Position numbers and translations under genes: made by a program
The notes under the pieces: generated by a model
Databases searched by the model: none
Told to the model about the DNA's origin: nothing
What the model saw: only the letters and a program-made list of their open reading frames with translations
Part shown: one piece after another, positions 1 through 9,540 of the stretch
Position numbering within the stretch: position 1 is the first letter of the stretch
Layout of the letters: each line of letters begins with the position of its first letter
Source of the DNA: Alteromonas_F sp964429915
Lineage (GTDB): Bacteria; Pseudomonadota; Gammaproteobacteria; Enterobacterales; Alteromonadaceae
Reading direction: 5' to 3'
DNA: 64,000 nt
Assembly: GCA_964429915.1 (NCBI GenBank)
Contig: CAYSDZ010000008.1
Location: 46,613 to 110,612 of the forward strand

Positions 1-336
1 AAAAATAACAAAGCGTTACGCAAACTGAACTTCACGCTTCCTTTAGAAATACTTATTTCAGACAAACAAACGCGCAAATACGTTAGCAAGTTTAGCAATT
101 CATTTTCTGTTCTTATCGATGATGTAGGTATACCGTTGGAGTCGCATCTTGAGTTCAAAGGAAAAGGCCGTGCGTATATCGTCATTCGAGTAGAGGCCTC
201 TGGTGAAACGCATTCAAGCTATACAGTTCACGAAGGTCGTTTGCTTAGAACAGCACTCACTTCTATTAACCGTTGGGACTCCACCTTTGGTTCTGGGGAG
301 CAGGTTGATACTGAAAATATCGTGTCAGTTAAATGA
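1..336 (+). CDS. Hypothetical protein, C-terminal part (5' end outside window)
   Basis: The frame is open from the first base of the window to a TGA at 334-336, giving 111 residues, so the gene begins to the left. A TTG at 136 would be a possible internal start but the upstream codons read as ordinary protein, so I treat this as a truncated view of a longer gene. The fragment is mixed polar/hydrophobic, has no membrane segment and no motif that I recognise. It is followed by about 265 bases before the TonB-dependent receptor on the same strand, so the two are probably separate transcripts. No function is assigned. Confidence 0.55.
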   Translation, partial: KNNKALRKLNFTLPLEILISDKQTRKYVSKFSNSFSVLIDDVGIPLESHLEFKGKGRAYIVIRVEASGETHSSYTVHEGRLLRTALTSINRWDSTFGSGEQVDTENIVSVK

Positions 337-500
337 AACAAATGGTATTGTGTTAGTTTGAAACAAAGCGTAATTTAAAGTTTACAATATTCACTCCAAA
401 GTTTAATATCACTTTGAACTATTCCTTCGCACCTCGGGTTGTTTGTTGACCAGTAATCATTGATGTGGTTATTATGGTGTCGAGATTGTTACTCGCTCAG

Positions 501-528
501 TTGATAAAAAATTGTTTGAAAATAAACT
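501..528 (+). promoter_or_regulatory. Possible sigma-70 promoter for the TonB-dependent receptor
   Basis: TTGATA at 501-506 and TAAACT at 523-528 are separated by 16 bases, about 70 bases before the receptor ATG. The match to the -10 consensus is only moderate. The rest of the 337-600 gap is AT-rich and shows no further structure that I can name. A purine-rich ribosome binding site (AGGGAGA) lies just before the ATG. Confidence 0.25.
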
Positions 529-600
529 GAGCTAGTCACTTCTAAAATTAAATAAATAATAAAACACTAATGTAAAAATAGTGGTCTAGGGAGACAATTC

Positions 601-3600
601 ATGTTTAAAAGTTCTAGGTTAGCGTCAGCTATTAAGTTAGCAGGCGTGGTCGGAGCAGCTTCGCTTACTTTGACTTCGCCGCTTCAAGCGCAAGAAAGTG
701 ACGCTGCGGAAGGGAAAATCGAAAAAATTCAGGTTACTGGTAGTCGCTTGAATACTAATCCAAACTTAACATCGGCGAATCCGGTTCTTGAAATATCAAA
801 CCAAGAAATCAGTGCTCGAGGTGTTATCAACATAGAAGATTTGACCAACACCTTACCTCAGATTATTCCAGGTCAGACGTCTGAACAATCTAACGGTGCC
901 TCTGGTACTTCTCAGCTTGACCTTAGAGGGCTTGGTGCAGTTAGAACCTTAAGCTTAATTGATGGTCGCCGTTTACCTTTCGGTGATTCTGGCTCTTCAG
1001 CAGTCAATATTGACATTGTTCCTACAAACCTAATCGAAAGAATTGAGGTGTTGACAGGTGGTTCGTCTGCTGTATACGGATCAGACGCGGTAAGTGGTGT
1101 TGTAAACTTTGTGCTTAAAGATGATTTTGAGGGTGCAGAGTTAAACGTTCAATATGGTTTCGCACAAAGCAATAATGAGCGTCCATTGTTTGAAGAAGTA
1201 CTAATTGCTAACGAACAACCCGTTCCCGGCAGTACAGTCGATGGCGAAGAAGTTTCGGTATCATTAACGCTAGGTACTAACTTAGATGATGATAAAGGGA
1301 ATATTGTTACATTTTTCTCTTATCAGAATCGTAATGAAATTATTGGTGCTGATAGAGTTGGCTCTGCATGTACATTGGGTGGTGGCGACACTAACGGGTT
1401 TGGTTGTGTAGGCTCTTCAAACTTTAGACGCTTTAATAACTTGGCGGATTTTGGCGCAACTGATTTCTTTCAGCAGGAAGATGGTACTTTTACTCCATTT
1501 GCTGGTGGACCTGCCGAAACGTTCAACTTTGGTGCCACTAACTTTTTCTTACGTCCAGCAGAACGTTTCCAATTCTATACCAAAGCAAATTATGAGTTTG
1601 CAGAAGGACATGAATTATTTGCTGATATCGGGTACATTCAAACGGTATCAGACGCTCAGATTGCTCCTACTGCTTCGTTTGGTTTTTTCGCTCGTAGCAT
1701 AAACTGTGGTAACCCTCTTATTCAAGATCCAGTAACTGAAGACGGCCGTTCTATTGCAGAAGCTGTATTACTTTGTTCTCCAGATCAAATTGCTGCAGAT
1801 ATTGCAAATCCAGGTTCTGTAATTATTGATGGTTTAACCGCTACACATAGAAATGTTGAAGGTGGTGAGCGTAACTCAAGGCTTGAAAACTCTACATTTA
1901 GATTCGTTGGTGGAGTGCGCGGAGAGCTTAATGATGTTTGGGGTTATGAAGCATTTTTACAATATGCTGAATCAAGAGATGAAGACACTTCTACAGAAGA
2001 TTTCCAAATAGACCAACTTGGTCAAGCCATCTTAGTGCAGCTTGACGAAGAAGGGAATGCCGTTTGTATTGATCAATCCAATGGTTGTGTTCCATATAAC
2101 ATCTTCCAAAGAGGACCTAATGGTGAGTCGCTTGTAACCAGAGAAGCATTGGATTTCATTGAAGGTGTTGGAATAGTTACTGGTCAAACCGATCAGTTGG
2201 TGCTTGGTGGACATGTACAAGCCGACTTGGGGAATTATGGAATCGAATCACCGCTGGCGCCTGAGTCAGGTGTTGGATTTTTATTCGGTTTGGAATTTCG
2301 TGATGATGGATTAGCTGCATCACCTGATCAAATAAGTCAAAGAGATGATGGTGGTTTCACAGGTGTCGGTGGGTCAACATTGCCTGTTGAAGGGAATATT
2401 GAAGTATTCGATATTTTTACTGAATTACAAGTACCGTTAGTGACAGACGCGAGCTGGGCACAAGAGTTGGTATTTAATGCTCAATATCGCCACTCCGATT
2501 ACACAGTAAATGGAAATGGCGTTACAAACGACTTCGGTACTGATACTTATGGATTTCAGCTAACTTGGAAACCTGTAGAGGATGTTACTTTCCGAGGGCA
2601 GGTGCAACGTGCTGTTAGAGCGCCGAACGTAATCGAGCTTTTTACAGGTCAATTTACCAGTCTTCCTGAACTTTCAGCGATTGACACGCCTAACGGTGAT
2701 GTATTTGACCCCTGTGCAACAGCTAACCCTGTAGCAACTCTTGATCAGTGTGCCAACACTGGGGTTACAGCAGCCCAATTTGGAAATATTCCAGACATTG
2801 TTGCTGCTCAGGCTGGTGGTATATCAGGGGGTAATCCTGAACTAACTCCTGAAACATCTGATACAGTAACACTTGGTTTAGTGTATGTTTCGTCTCATAT
2901 AGAGGGTCTTACGGGGTCTTTGGATTATTTCGATATCTCAATAGAAGACGCTATCGTTGGTGGTATTGGAGCTCAAAATATTCTTGATAACTGTTTAGAA
3001 TCTGGCAACCCACTGTTTTGTGATTTAGTAAACCGAGACGCTGCAGGTTCTTTAAACCCTGGTGTGTCAGTAGCTGAAAACATCGGTTTCTCTCTTACTA
3101 ATACGAACGCTGCGTTTCTTGAGACCAAAGGTTTTGACGTTCAATTAAACTATCAGCGTGAAATTGATAAAGTGGGTTCTATTTCTGCGCAGTATGCGGG
3201 TACGGTTGTTACTGCTAATGATTTCACGTCATTCTTAGGCTCCGATACAATTGAAAGAGAAGGTCGCTTTGTTGGTCAAGCTGGTTTACCCAGAGCCGAT
3301 TACAGACACAGAGTGTTGATTAATTGGGGAACACTTGTTGAGGGCTTAACAGCAACAATAACGTGGCGTCATTTTGCAAGTGTTGAAAACGAAAGCAATC
3401 CTAATTCTGCTATCGAAGGGTCACTACCAGCAGTCAACTATTTCGATGTCTCTGCAACATGGGAATTTCTTGATGGGTATAGGTTCAGAGCGGGTGTAAA
3501 TAACCTTCTTGAGGAAGATTTCCCAATTTCGGTTTCTTCAGGGCCTGCTATAAACGGTAACAACAACACTTTCCCTGGTGTTTATGATACCGGTAGACAG

Positions 3601-3630
3601 TTCTTCTTTGGACTAGACGTTAGGCTTTAA
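601..3630 (+). CDS. TonB-dependent receptor
   Basis: An outer-membrane, energy-coupled importer of 1009 residues. Residues 1-31 form a signal peptide ending near SPLQAQ. A TonB-box-like stretch (IEKIQVTGSR) follows at about 39-48, then a plug domain (about 55-180) with the typical LRGLGAVRTLSLIDGRR and ERIEVLTGGSSAVYGSDA motifs, and a long beta-barrel ending in an aromatic-rich terminal strand (QFFFGLDVRL). Several Cys pairs in the barrel region (for example around residues 253-269 and 701-713) probably staple extracellular loops. The size fits the large receptors of marine gammaproteobacteria that import oligomers or siderophores. The substrate cannot be read from sequence and no degradative enzyme lies next to it. 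A strong terminator follows, so it seems to be monocistronic. Confidence 0.95.
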   Translation: MFKSSRLASAIKLAGVVGAASLTLTSPLQAQESDAAEGKIEKIQVTGSRLNTNPNLTSANPVLEISNQEISARGVINIEDLTNTLPQIIPGQTSEQSNGASGTSQLDLRGLGAVRTLSLIDGRRLPFGDSGSSAVNIDIVPTNLIERIEVLTGGSSAVYGSDAVSGVVNFVLKDDFEGAELNVQYGFAQSNNERPLFEEVLIANEQPVPGSTVDGEEVSVSLTLGTNLDDDKGNIVTFFSYQNRNEIIGADRVGSACTLGGGDTNGFGCVGSSNFRRFNNLADFGATDFFQQEDGTFTPFAGGPAETFNFGATNFFLRPAERFQFYTKANYEFAEGHELFADIGYIQTVSDAQIAPTASFGFFARSINCGNPLIQDPVTEDGRSIAEAVLLCSPDQIAADIANPGSVIIDGLTATHRNVEGGERNSRLENSTFRFVGGVRGELNDVWGYEAFLQYAESRDEDTSTEDFQIDQLGQAILVQLDEEGNAVCIDQSNGCVPYNIFQRGPNGESLVTREALDFIEGVGIVTGQTDQLVLGGHVQADLGNYGIESPLAPESGVGFLFGLEFRDDGLAASPDQISQRDDGGFTGVGGSTLPVEGNIEVFDIFTELQVPLVTDASWAQELVFNAQYRHSDYTVNGNGVTNDFGTDTYGFQLTWKPVEDVTFRGQVQRAVRAPNVIELFTGQFTSLPELSAIDTPNGDVFDPCATANPVATLDQCANTGVTAAQFGNIPDIVAAQAGGISGGNPELTPETSDTVTLGLVYVSSHIEGLTGSLDYFDISIEDAIVGGIGAQNILDNCLESGNPLFCDLVNRDAAGSLNPGVSVAENIGFSLTNTNAAFLETKGFDVQLNYQREIDKVGSISAQYAGTVVTANDFTSFLGSDTIEREGRFVGQAGLPRADYRHRVLINWGTLVEGLTATITWRHFASVENESNPNSAIEGSLPAVNYFDVSATWEFLDGYRFRAGVNNLLEEDFPISVSSGPAINGNNNTFPGVYDTGRQFFFGLDVRL

Positions 3631-3717
3631 AAGTTAACGATATAGTTGCAGCTCCTGTACTTAAGTTGTTTTAATGGTACATATTCTGCTCTAACTTTTA
3701 ATACTCGTTTACTCAAA

Positions 3718-3747
3718 AACCTCTGATTTATATCAGAGGTTTTTTTT
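3718..3747 (+). terminator. Rho-independent terminator after the TonB-dependent receptor
   Basis: A perfect 10-bp stem (AACCTCTGAT / ATCAGAGGTT) with a TTAT loop is followed by a run of T at 3742-3747. It sits 90 bases after the receptor stop codon. Confidence 0.9.
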
Positions 3748-3841
3748 GCCCAGCGAAGCTGGCAAACCCGTCAGACTGAAAGAAGTTTGAGTCACCCTGA
3801 TTGAAGGGAAGACAATCCGAATCGCATCCGGTGGTGCGAGA

Positions 3842-3869
3842 GTAGGGAGAATGTAAACTCTCCCCCTAC
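3842..3869. other. Unexplained hairpin in the gap between convergent genes
   Basis: GTAGGGAGA at 3842-3850 can pair with TCTCCCCCTAC at 3859-3869, with extra unpaired C, over an 8-base loop. There is no T-run on either side, so it does not look like a standard terminator. It lies in the 162-base stretch after the terminator and before the leftward membrane-protein gene, which is less AT-rich than other gaps here and otherwise shows no gene. Confidence 0.3.
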
Positions 3870-3909
3870 TCGATGTACTCACGAAACCAGTTGAAAAAAG
3901 CGATGGTTC

Positions 3910-4986
3910 TTAAAAAACATACTCCATCAAAAAATCGGGCATATTGAAGTCCATATCACAGGTTTGCTCATTAAAGCCCTCGTCTAGTACTTCTGTAATG
4001 TAGGCCAACTCATTCTGTTGAGTCGTTATTGTACGGAGGACGTTTAATTTTTTTATCGCCAACTGTGTTTCTTTTTCGCATCCAAATTGTTTGGCCTGAA
4101 AAATTTTAGCGTAGATATCCCCCTGTTTCGCTGCTTCTACTATGAGCGCTATGCCGCCTGCTTTTAACTCAATGATACCTAAAATGAACTTTGCTCTTGC
4201 TTCATTTCGCGCATTAATTAAAAAATTCAAAATGGTTTTGGTTTTATAGCTTGAGCGAGGGTAGGGCTTGGTTTTTTGCCAAGATTTTGCAGGGAAGTAA
4301 CCTTTGTAAAAAGCAAAGGCATGTTTCAAAGCTAGCTCAGTGCTAATAGAAGACAGTGAACTTGGGGAAACATCTATCGCACGATTGTTTTTTTGTTCAT
4401 AAGCAAGATTTAGCTTAGCGACTTCTTCCTGCTTTTCGTTCTGAAAGCGGTACTCACTGACAACTACAGCAGTAATGCTCAACGTGATAAATGTACTGAT
4501 ACTCGCAATTGGAACCGCCACGAACCAACGATTTTTCACCATTTTGAAACTGTTATGTCGATTCAGTTCGACGAGTTTGTAATAAGCTTTGTGCTCATAA
4601 AAAGCGACACGTGTCTTTGACAAATAAACAGACAGCGCAGCACCAGAGGTATAAAACAAGAAATAAACGGTGGCCCACAAGGTATTATTTGGGATCATGG
4701 TGAGGTCTAAAGCAAATGCCGCAAGTACAAGGAGTAAATGGTTACAAAGACCAATGATTGAAAAGACAAAGCCGTAACCTTTACCAAATACGCGAACTAT
4801 TGCACCAATCAATACGCCGGATAAGGTTAACATTACTGGAGCAAGGGTGGTGTCGACTTCAACCAAGGCATACCACAAAACTAAAAAAACAGGCGTAAAA
4901 ATAGGGCAAATAAGCGAAGCGCGTATCGCGTTTTGAGTTTTTAGCTTTTCGGAAACAGAGTCCAGTAAGTTTTGTTCTACATGCAT
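3910..4986 (-). CDS. Multi-pass membrane protein of unknown function
   Basis: A 358-residue protein if translation starts at the ATG at 4986. The frame stays open upstream to 5163, but that extension overlaps the end of the histidine-kinase gene by 131 bases and reads as low-complexity, so the inner ATG is preferred. The N-terminal half has about five hydrophobic segments, roughly at residues 30-45, 50-70, 75-95, 100-125 and 160-185. The C-terminal half is soluble and helical, with short stretches resembling Sel1/TPR-like repeats (residues about 285-345). It lies 46 bases downstream of the hybrid histidine kinase on the same strand and is probably co-transcribed, so it may be a membrane partner of that sensor. 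I do not recognise the family. Confidence 0.6.
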   Translation of the reverse strand: MHVEQNLLDSVSEKLKTQNAIRASLICPIFTPVFLVLWYALVEVDTTLAPVMLTLSGVLIGAIVRVFGKGYGFVFSIIGLCNHLLLVLAAFALDLTMIPNNTLWATVYFLFYTSGAALSVYLSKTRVAFYEHKAYYKLVELNRHNSFKMVKNRWFVAVPIASISTFITLSITAVVVSEYRFQNEKQEEVAKLNLAYEQKNNRAIDVSPSSLSSISTELALKHAFAFYKGYFPAKSWQKTKPYPRSSYKTKTILNFLINARNEARAKFILGIIELKAGGIALIVEAAKQGDIYAKIFQAKQFGCEKETQLAIKKLNVLRTITTQQNELAYITEVLDEGFNEQTCDMDFNMPDFLMEYVF

Positions 4987-5032
4987 ATTATGGGTCTTGG
5001 TTGCGGCTTGAATAGTAGTATTGCTTACAGTG

Positions 5033-7261
5033 TTATTGTTGTTCTGATTTAGAAAAAAGAATAGTGTCGCATGTTCGAAACAAAATAGGAATGTCAATAG
5101 GCTTACCAATATGCGCACTGAATCCTGCTTGCTCGTAACGTGAAATATCCTCGGCGTAAACATTAGACGTCAGTGCAACAATAGGAATTGTCGGATAAGC
5201 AGCTTTGATCTGCCTGCAAGCATCAACACCGTCCAGATTCGGCATTTGAATATCCATTAAAATTAAATCAAAGTGTTGTTTGTGGGTTGTTTCAATGGCT
5301 TCGACTCCATCATGAGCAAAAACGAGTTGAGCCTGAGAAGGTGCAAGCATAGATTCAATAATGGCTCGGTTGATTTCATTGTCTTCAGCAATAAGAAAAC
5401 GTTTGCCTGAATAGTCTGACTGTGGTTCAGCTAGCGTAGCTTGGGGTTGTGTAGGTTGTTTGGATGCCGTTAAGGGCAAGCTCACAATAAAACGAGCGCC
5501 TTTCCCCAACTCACTGCTCACCTTTATAGAACCGTTCATCATATCAACTAATGACTCAGTAATAGCCAAGCCAAGGCCCGTACCACCAAACTTTCGCGTG
5601 GTTGATTCATTGACTTGCTCAAACCGAGAAAACAACTTGTTCAATGCCTCATCGGGAATACCTATCCCAGTATCACTCACTTCAAAACATAATTGCGTTG
5701 AATCGATAAGATGCAGTTTCACCTCACCTTGTTCGGTAAATTTTACTGCGTTACTGCATAAATTAAGCACGATTTGTTTTATTCTTACTGGGTCGCCCAA
5801 CCAACCATCACAAAAATTTTGATCGACCTTGACGGAAAAACTCAACGGTTTCTTTTGAACTAAAGGCGCGAGATCAGACTCCACCGACCTAACCACGTCA
5901 AGCATTTCAAAGTGAAGCGTTTCAAAAGTCAATTTTCCAGCTTCTATTTTTGAGTAGTCTAAGATGTCGTTAATAATGGTCATTAAATTGTGGCTAGAAA
6001 AAAGCGCTTTTTCAATTAGATGCAAGCTATGCCGCTCGCTAGTGCGGTTTTGAATGAGTTGCAAAGCACCGTGAATACCATTTAGGGGCGTACGTATTTC
6101 GTGGCTCATATTCGATAAAAAAACAGATTTTGCGGCATTCGCCGATTCAGCTTCTTTCTTAGCAGATTCTAGCTCGCCTGTTCTTTGTATTACCAGTCGC
6201 TTCAAATTTTGGTTAAACCAATGCTGCCCCAACGAATAAAAAAGAATGATTGTGGTAATAAAAGCCCCGATAGCGAGATAGGTTTTGTTAAAGGTATAGG
6301 CTTCTGTATTGTAATCATCTAAAAACAAGCCATTTAAATTTAACTGATTTTGCATAATGCCTAAATCTTTATAAGTTTGTGCAATACGTTCAAATCGGGC
6401 AGGAAATAAGGTACCTATTTGCACAAACTTGGGCTTGATAAGGCTTTCAATCACTTCAGCTTCGTCTAAAAGACGGGATAGAGGTATGTTTGCACCGTAT
6501 TGTTCGATAATGACTTTGGCAATTTCCGCTTTATTCTCAAGTGCATACTTCCAACCTTTTCTCGACGCTTCTGTAAAAGCTTCTACGTCAGTTCGGTTAT
6601 TTTTGACGTACTCTTCAGTTGTAAATAGTAAGTCACCATAAAAGTCGATACCGTAGGAAGCGGGGTCGATTATGTTGATGTCAAACTTTTTATCGGCATA
6701 GTATAGGGGCTGGTCTGAACGATAGGCAGCCATTAAATCTGTGACGCCTTCAATTAAAGCATCATCATCAAAAGCTTGTGGTATGTACTCATAATCTTGT
6801 TCCTCTAAGCCCGCGAATAATAGCAAAGCTTGCAGAGAGGCGTCGTCAATGTTTTTTTGAAACATAATTGAACGACCGCGTAAATCGTACGCACTCACAA
6901 TATCTTTTTCTTTCAAAGACATAAAAACAAGCGGGCTTGTTTGAAACACAGATGTGGCGATTACCACAGGGTGACCATTCAAACGATGCAAAACGATGCT
7001 TGAATCAGACAAACCGAACTGTGCTTCGCCCGTTAATACTGTTTCAAGCGGAGAACGGCTACCATCGTGTTGTTTTATGCTTACATCAAACCCTGCTTGG
7101 TCATAAAAACCTTTGTGCTTGGCAGCGTAATAACCTGCAAATTGGAAGCTATGAAACCACTTTAGTTGCAGGGTGACAGGTTCTTGAGCTGTACACGAAA
7201 ATGCAGCAAGAAAGCAAAGAGCCACCGACATTGCAGCAATCAAAACTATTCGTAGAACCAT
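5033..7261 (-). CDS. Hybrid sensor histidine kinase with a THI5/NMT1-like periplasmic domain
   Basis: A 742-residue membrane sensor. The chosen ATG at 7261 gives a clean signal peptide/anchor; a TTG at 7288 in the same frame is an alternative. A periplasmic substrate-binding-like domain of the NMT1/THI5 type follows (VTLQLKWFHSFQFAGYYAA near the N-terminus, up to about residue 300). Next come a membrane helix at about 325-345, a HisKA domain with the phospho-acceptor His387 in SHEIRTPLNG, a HATPase domain (N box NLCSNAVKF, G boxes DTGIGIP and GGTGLGLA) and a C-terminal receiver with Asp670 in LMDIQMPN. The family senses small ligands through the NMT1 fold and relays phosphate to its own receiver. 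No separate response regulator or Hpt protein is nearby. The membrane protein downstream is a likely operon partner. Confidence 0.9.
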   Translation of the reverse strand: MVLRIVLIAAMSVALCFLAAFSCTAQEPVTLQLKWFHSFQFAGYYAAKHKGFYDQAGFDVSIKQHDGSRSPLETVLTGEAQFGLSDSSIVLHRLNGHPVVIATSVFQTSPLVFMSLKEKDIVSAYDLRGRSIMFQKNIDDASLQALLLFAGLEEQDYEYIPQAFDDDALIEGVTDLMAAYRSDQPLYYADKKFDINIIDPASYGIDFYGDLLFTTEEYVKNNRTDVEAFTEASRKGWKYALENKAEIAKVIIEQYGANIPLSRLLDEAEVIESLIKPKFVQIGTLFPARFERIAQTYKDLGIMQNQLNLNGLFLDDYNTEAYTFNKTYLAIGAFITTIILFYSLGQHWFNQNLKRLVIQRTGELESAKKEAESANAAKSVFLSNMSHEIRTPLNGIHGALQLIQNRTSERHSLHLIEKALFSSHNLMTIINDILDYSKIEAGKLTFETLHFEMLDVVRSVESDLAPLVQKKPLSFSVKVDQNFCDGWLGDPVRIKQIVLNLCSNAVKFTEQGEVKLHLIDSTQLCFEVSDTGIGIPDEALNKLFSRFEQVNESTTRKFGGTGLGLAITESLVDMMNGSIKVSSELGKGARFIVSLPLTASKQPTQPQATLAEPQSDYSGKRFLIAEDNEINRAIIESMLAPSQAQLVFAHDGVEAIETTHKQHFDLILMDIQMPNLDGVDACRQIKAAYPTIPIVALTSNVYAEDISRYEQAGFSAHIGKPIDIPILFRTCDTILFSKSEQQ

Positions 7262-7365
7262 TAAAATAAGACTTTGTTTTACCGTCAATTATTGTTATTT
7301 AAGCATAGACTAGGCATCATACGGTGCATAGCGTTTATTAATTTAAGTTCTTTATTTCCGAGTTT

Positions 7366-8691
7366 ATGCTGCACTCTTTATTAGTTCCGTTAAACAACGT
7401 AAAAGGGAAGGGTGATTTTTGTGCTGAGCTTGAGATAGGAGAGCCGTCGCAGTTGCAAACCCTGCTACTAGACTCAGGCAGTAGCTCACTTGTGCTTTCT
7501 CCTCAACACTACGATGCCTCCATTGATCAAAGGATTGAGCCCACCACGCTATGTCAACATGTAAAATACGGTGTGGGCGAATGGTTAGGCCCAGTAGTAA
7601 GCAGTCAAATTACCATCGGTACAGGGCGGCATAAGGCCACTATTCGATCGGCTTTTTTTGCAATAGCCGAAGAACGCAAAGCGAATACCTTTGTGCGAAC
7701 AAGCGGTATACTAGGCTTGGCTTATGAACCGCTGAATACTGCACATGATTTGTCGATAAATACCTTTCCATGGCGGCCAGAGTGCAGCGAAAAAGTCCAA
7801 TCAGAACTTTTCTTGCGGAAGGTGTTAAACAGCCCGAAAAAACAAGTAAATACATTTTTTAGTCAATGTGTTGAACAGGGTATCGTGCCTGATCAATTTG
7901 GCTTTTTAGTGCATCGTTCATCGGTGTTTCATTCTAAAAATAAGGAAACATCAGAGCAATTAAGCGCCCACCCACTGAATCAAGGGATGCTAGCCTTAGG
8001 CAAGCCTCATTTGCATACGCAGTTGCACAAAAACGATTTTATTCATATACCGCTAGTTTGCGATAAATACTACAATGTGAATTTATTAGGCGTGAAGGTA
8101 GAGAGCCAAGCCATGCTGACTCCTCCTCCTTTCATTGAACACAAAAGCAAGCCCAGTAACAGCAATTGCTTTGTAGATAGTGGTGCTAATGCTATTTTGT
8201 TGCCTGAAAGCCTGTTTACTGAACTTATGCAGAATTTGGCTCAGGCCGTACCTCATCAAGCGCATTTATTGTCGGCTTACCAGCAATACAACGGCAAGGA
8301 AGTGGGCATTCCTTTAAATAACCTGAACTTGTCTGAATGGCCCAATATTCAGTTTACCTTTAGCGGTAGAAAGGGGCGCAGCGAAAGCTTAATTTTAACC
8401 CCTTATAGTTATTGGCAAACGCATGCACCTGAATGTAATCAGGCAAGTTTTAAAATAACGACGTTGCCGGGCTGGCAAGCTCAAACGATTTTAGGCCTGC
8501 CTTTAATGTGTGAGTATTACACGATATTTGATCGTCAAGCAGGTGACAAAGGTGCATTAGTATTTGCTAGCCCTAGGGTAGCTCCCCATCGTTTAAGCGA
8601 CGTATTACATCACGACTGGAAAGCGATGCAGTCATTATGTAAGCATTTTTTCAAACGCGTTAATAAAAGACACAACAAAAAACAAGAGTAA
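7366..8691 (+). CDS. Pepsin-like (family A1, shewasin-type) aspartic protease
   Basis: A 441-residue protein with two pepsin-type catalytic motifs: Asp36 in LLLDSGSSSLVL and Asp271 in CFVDSGANAILL. Near the C-terminus is the family-typical TILGLPLMCEYYTIFDR stretch (compare ILG..FL..YYTVFD in pepsins). Two-lobed pepsins are rare in bacteria; the known examples are the shewasins of Shewanella. There is no signal peptide, so it should act in the cytoplasm. It ends 7 bases before the borosin-type methyltransferase gene and heads the operon. I infer that it may cleave the leader of the peptide made by this locus. Both aspartates are present, so it should be active. Confidence in the family is high, in the role moderate. 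Confidence 0.85.
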   Translation: MLHSLLVPLNNVKGKGDFCAELEIGEPSQLQTLLLDSGSSSLVLSPQHYDASIDQRIEPTTLCQHVKYGVGEWLGPVVSSQITIGTGRHKATIRSAFFAIAEERKANTFVRTSGILGLAYEPLNTAHDLSINTFPWRPECSEKVQSELFLRKVLNSPKKQVNTFFSQCVEQGIVPDQFGFLVHRSSVFHSKNKETSEQLSAHPLNQGMLALGKPHLHTQLHKNDFIHIPLVCDKYYNVNLLGVKVESQAMLTPPPFIEHKSKPSNSNCFVDSGANAILLPESLFTELMQNLAQAVPHQAHLLSAYQQYNGKEVGIPLNNLNLSEWPNIQFTFSGRKGRSESLILTPYSYWQTHAPECNQASFKITTLPGWQAQTILGLPLMCEYYTIFDRQAGDKGALVFASPRVAPHRLSDVLHHDWKAMQSLCKHFFKRVNKRHNKKQE

Positions 8692-8698
8692 AAGCAAT

Positions 8699-9529
8699 AT
8701 GACTCAAACCAAAGCAGGCTCCTTAGTGTGCGTAGGCACAGGCATGACTCTCGGGGCGCACATAACCCCCATAGCAAGAAGCCACATAGAAAATGCAGAC
8801 ATTGTTTATTGTTCTGCCGCAACGAGCTTGATGGAAGAGTGGATTATGTCGATGAATACCAACACCATCAGCTTGCAACATTACTATGAAGAAGGAAAAG
8901 ATCGACGCCACACTTATAAAGCAATGGTAAATACACTACTGTCTTCGCTACGAAAAGGAATGCATGTGGTGGGCGCGTTTTACGGGCACCCGGGTGTTTT
9001 CGCAAAAGCGCCACACGACGCGGTCGCACAAGCCAAATCGGAAAGCTTTCATGCTCATATGGAAGCCGGTATATCAGCAGAAGCCTGTTTGTATGCCGAT
9101 ATGGGGATAGACCCAGGGAAAGTGGGGTGTCAGCATTATGAAACCACACAGTTTATGCTATATGAGCGCACTATCGACCCATCGGCTTATCTTATTTTAT
9201 GGCAAATTGGCTTGGCCGGAGACCGACAAGCACAACAATTTACTACTGAAAATGCGTATAGAACGGTATTAAAAGAACAGCTTATTAGCTTGTATTCCCC
9301 TCAACACAACATCGCAATTTATGAAGCAAAATCTCTACCTACCGACACAATACGCATTGAATGGCTGGCCTTATCAGAATTAGACAAGGCTAGCGTTTTT
9401 CAACACAGCACTTTAGTGATACCGCCGATCAGCGCTCCAATTATTAATCCAAGGGCCGAGGCGCTACTCGCCGATATCGCCAGCAACAGCGTTGTTATAA
9501 AACAGTCACAAACAGACAGTAATTTTTAA
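8699..9529 (+). CDS. Borosin-type peptide alpha-N-methyltransferase (tetrapyrrole-methylase fold, SonM-like)
   Basis: A 276-residue S-adenosylmethionine-dependent enzyme of the tetrapyrrole-methylase fold. It has the GSLVCVGTG start, YGHPGVFAKAPH and MEAGISAEACLYADMGIDP motifs that mark borosin backbone N-methyltransferases rather than cobalamin or siroheme enzymes. The catalytic set known from OphMA (Tyr66, Arg72, Tyr76) has a counterpart with identical spacing: Tyr63, Arg69 and Tyr73. Unlike the fungal fused enzymes it carries no C-terminal substrate segment, so it should act on a separate precursor as SonM does on SonA. The only small helical protein in the operon, at 10181, is the obvious substrate. 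Expected chemistry is iterative methylation of main-chain amide nitrogens. A generic annotation would be SAM-dependent methyltransferase. Confidence 0.85.
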   Translation: MTQTKAGSLVCVGTGMTLGAHITPIARSHIENADIVYCSAATSLMEEWIMSMNTNTISLQHYYEEGKDRRHTYKAMVNTLLSSLRKGMHVVGAFYGHPGVFAKAPHDAVAQAKSESFHAHMEAGISAEACLYADMGIDPGKVGCQHYETTQFMLYERTIDPSAYLILWQIGLAGDRQAQQFTTENAYRTVLKEQLISLYSPQHNIAIYEAKSLPTDTIRIEWLALSELDKASVFQHSTLVIPPISAPIINPRAEALLADIASNSVVIKQSQTDSNF

Positions 9530-9540
9530 AGGGTGAAGAA

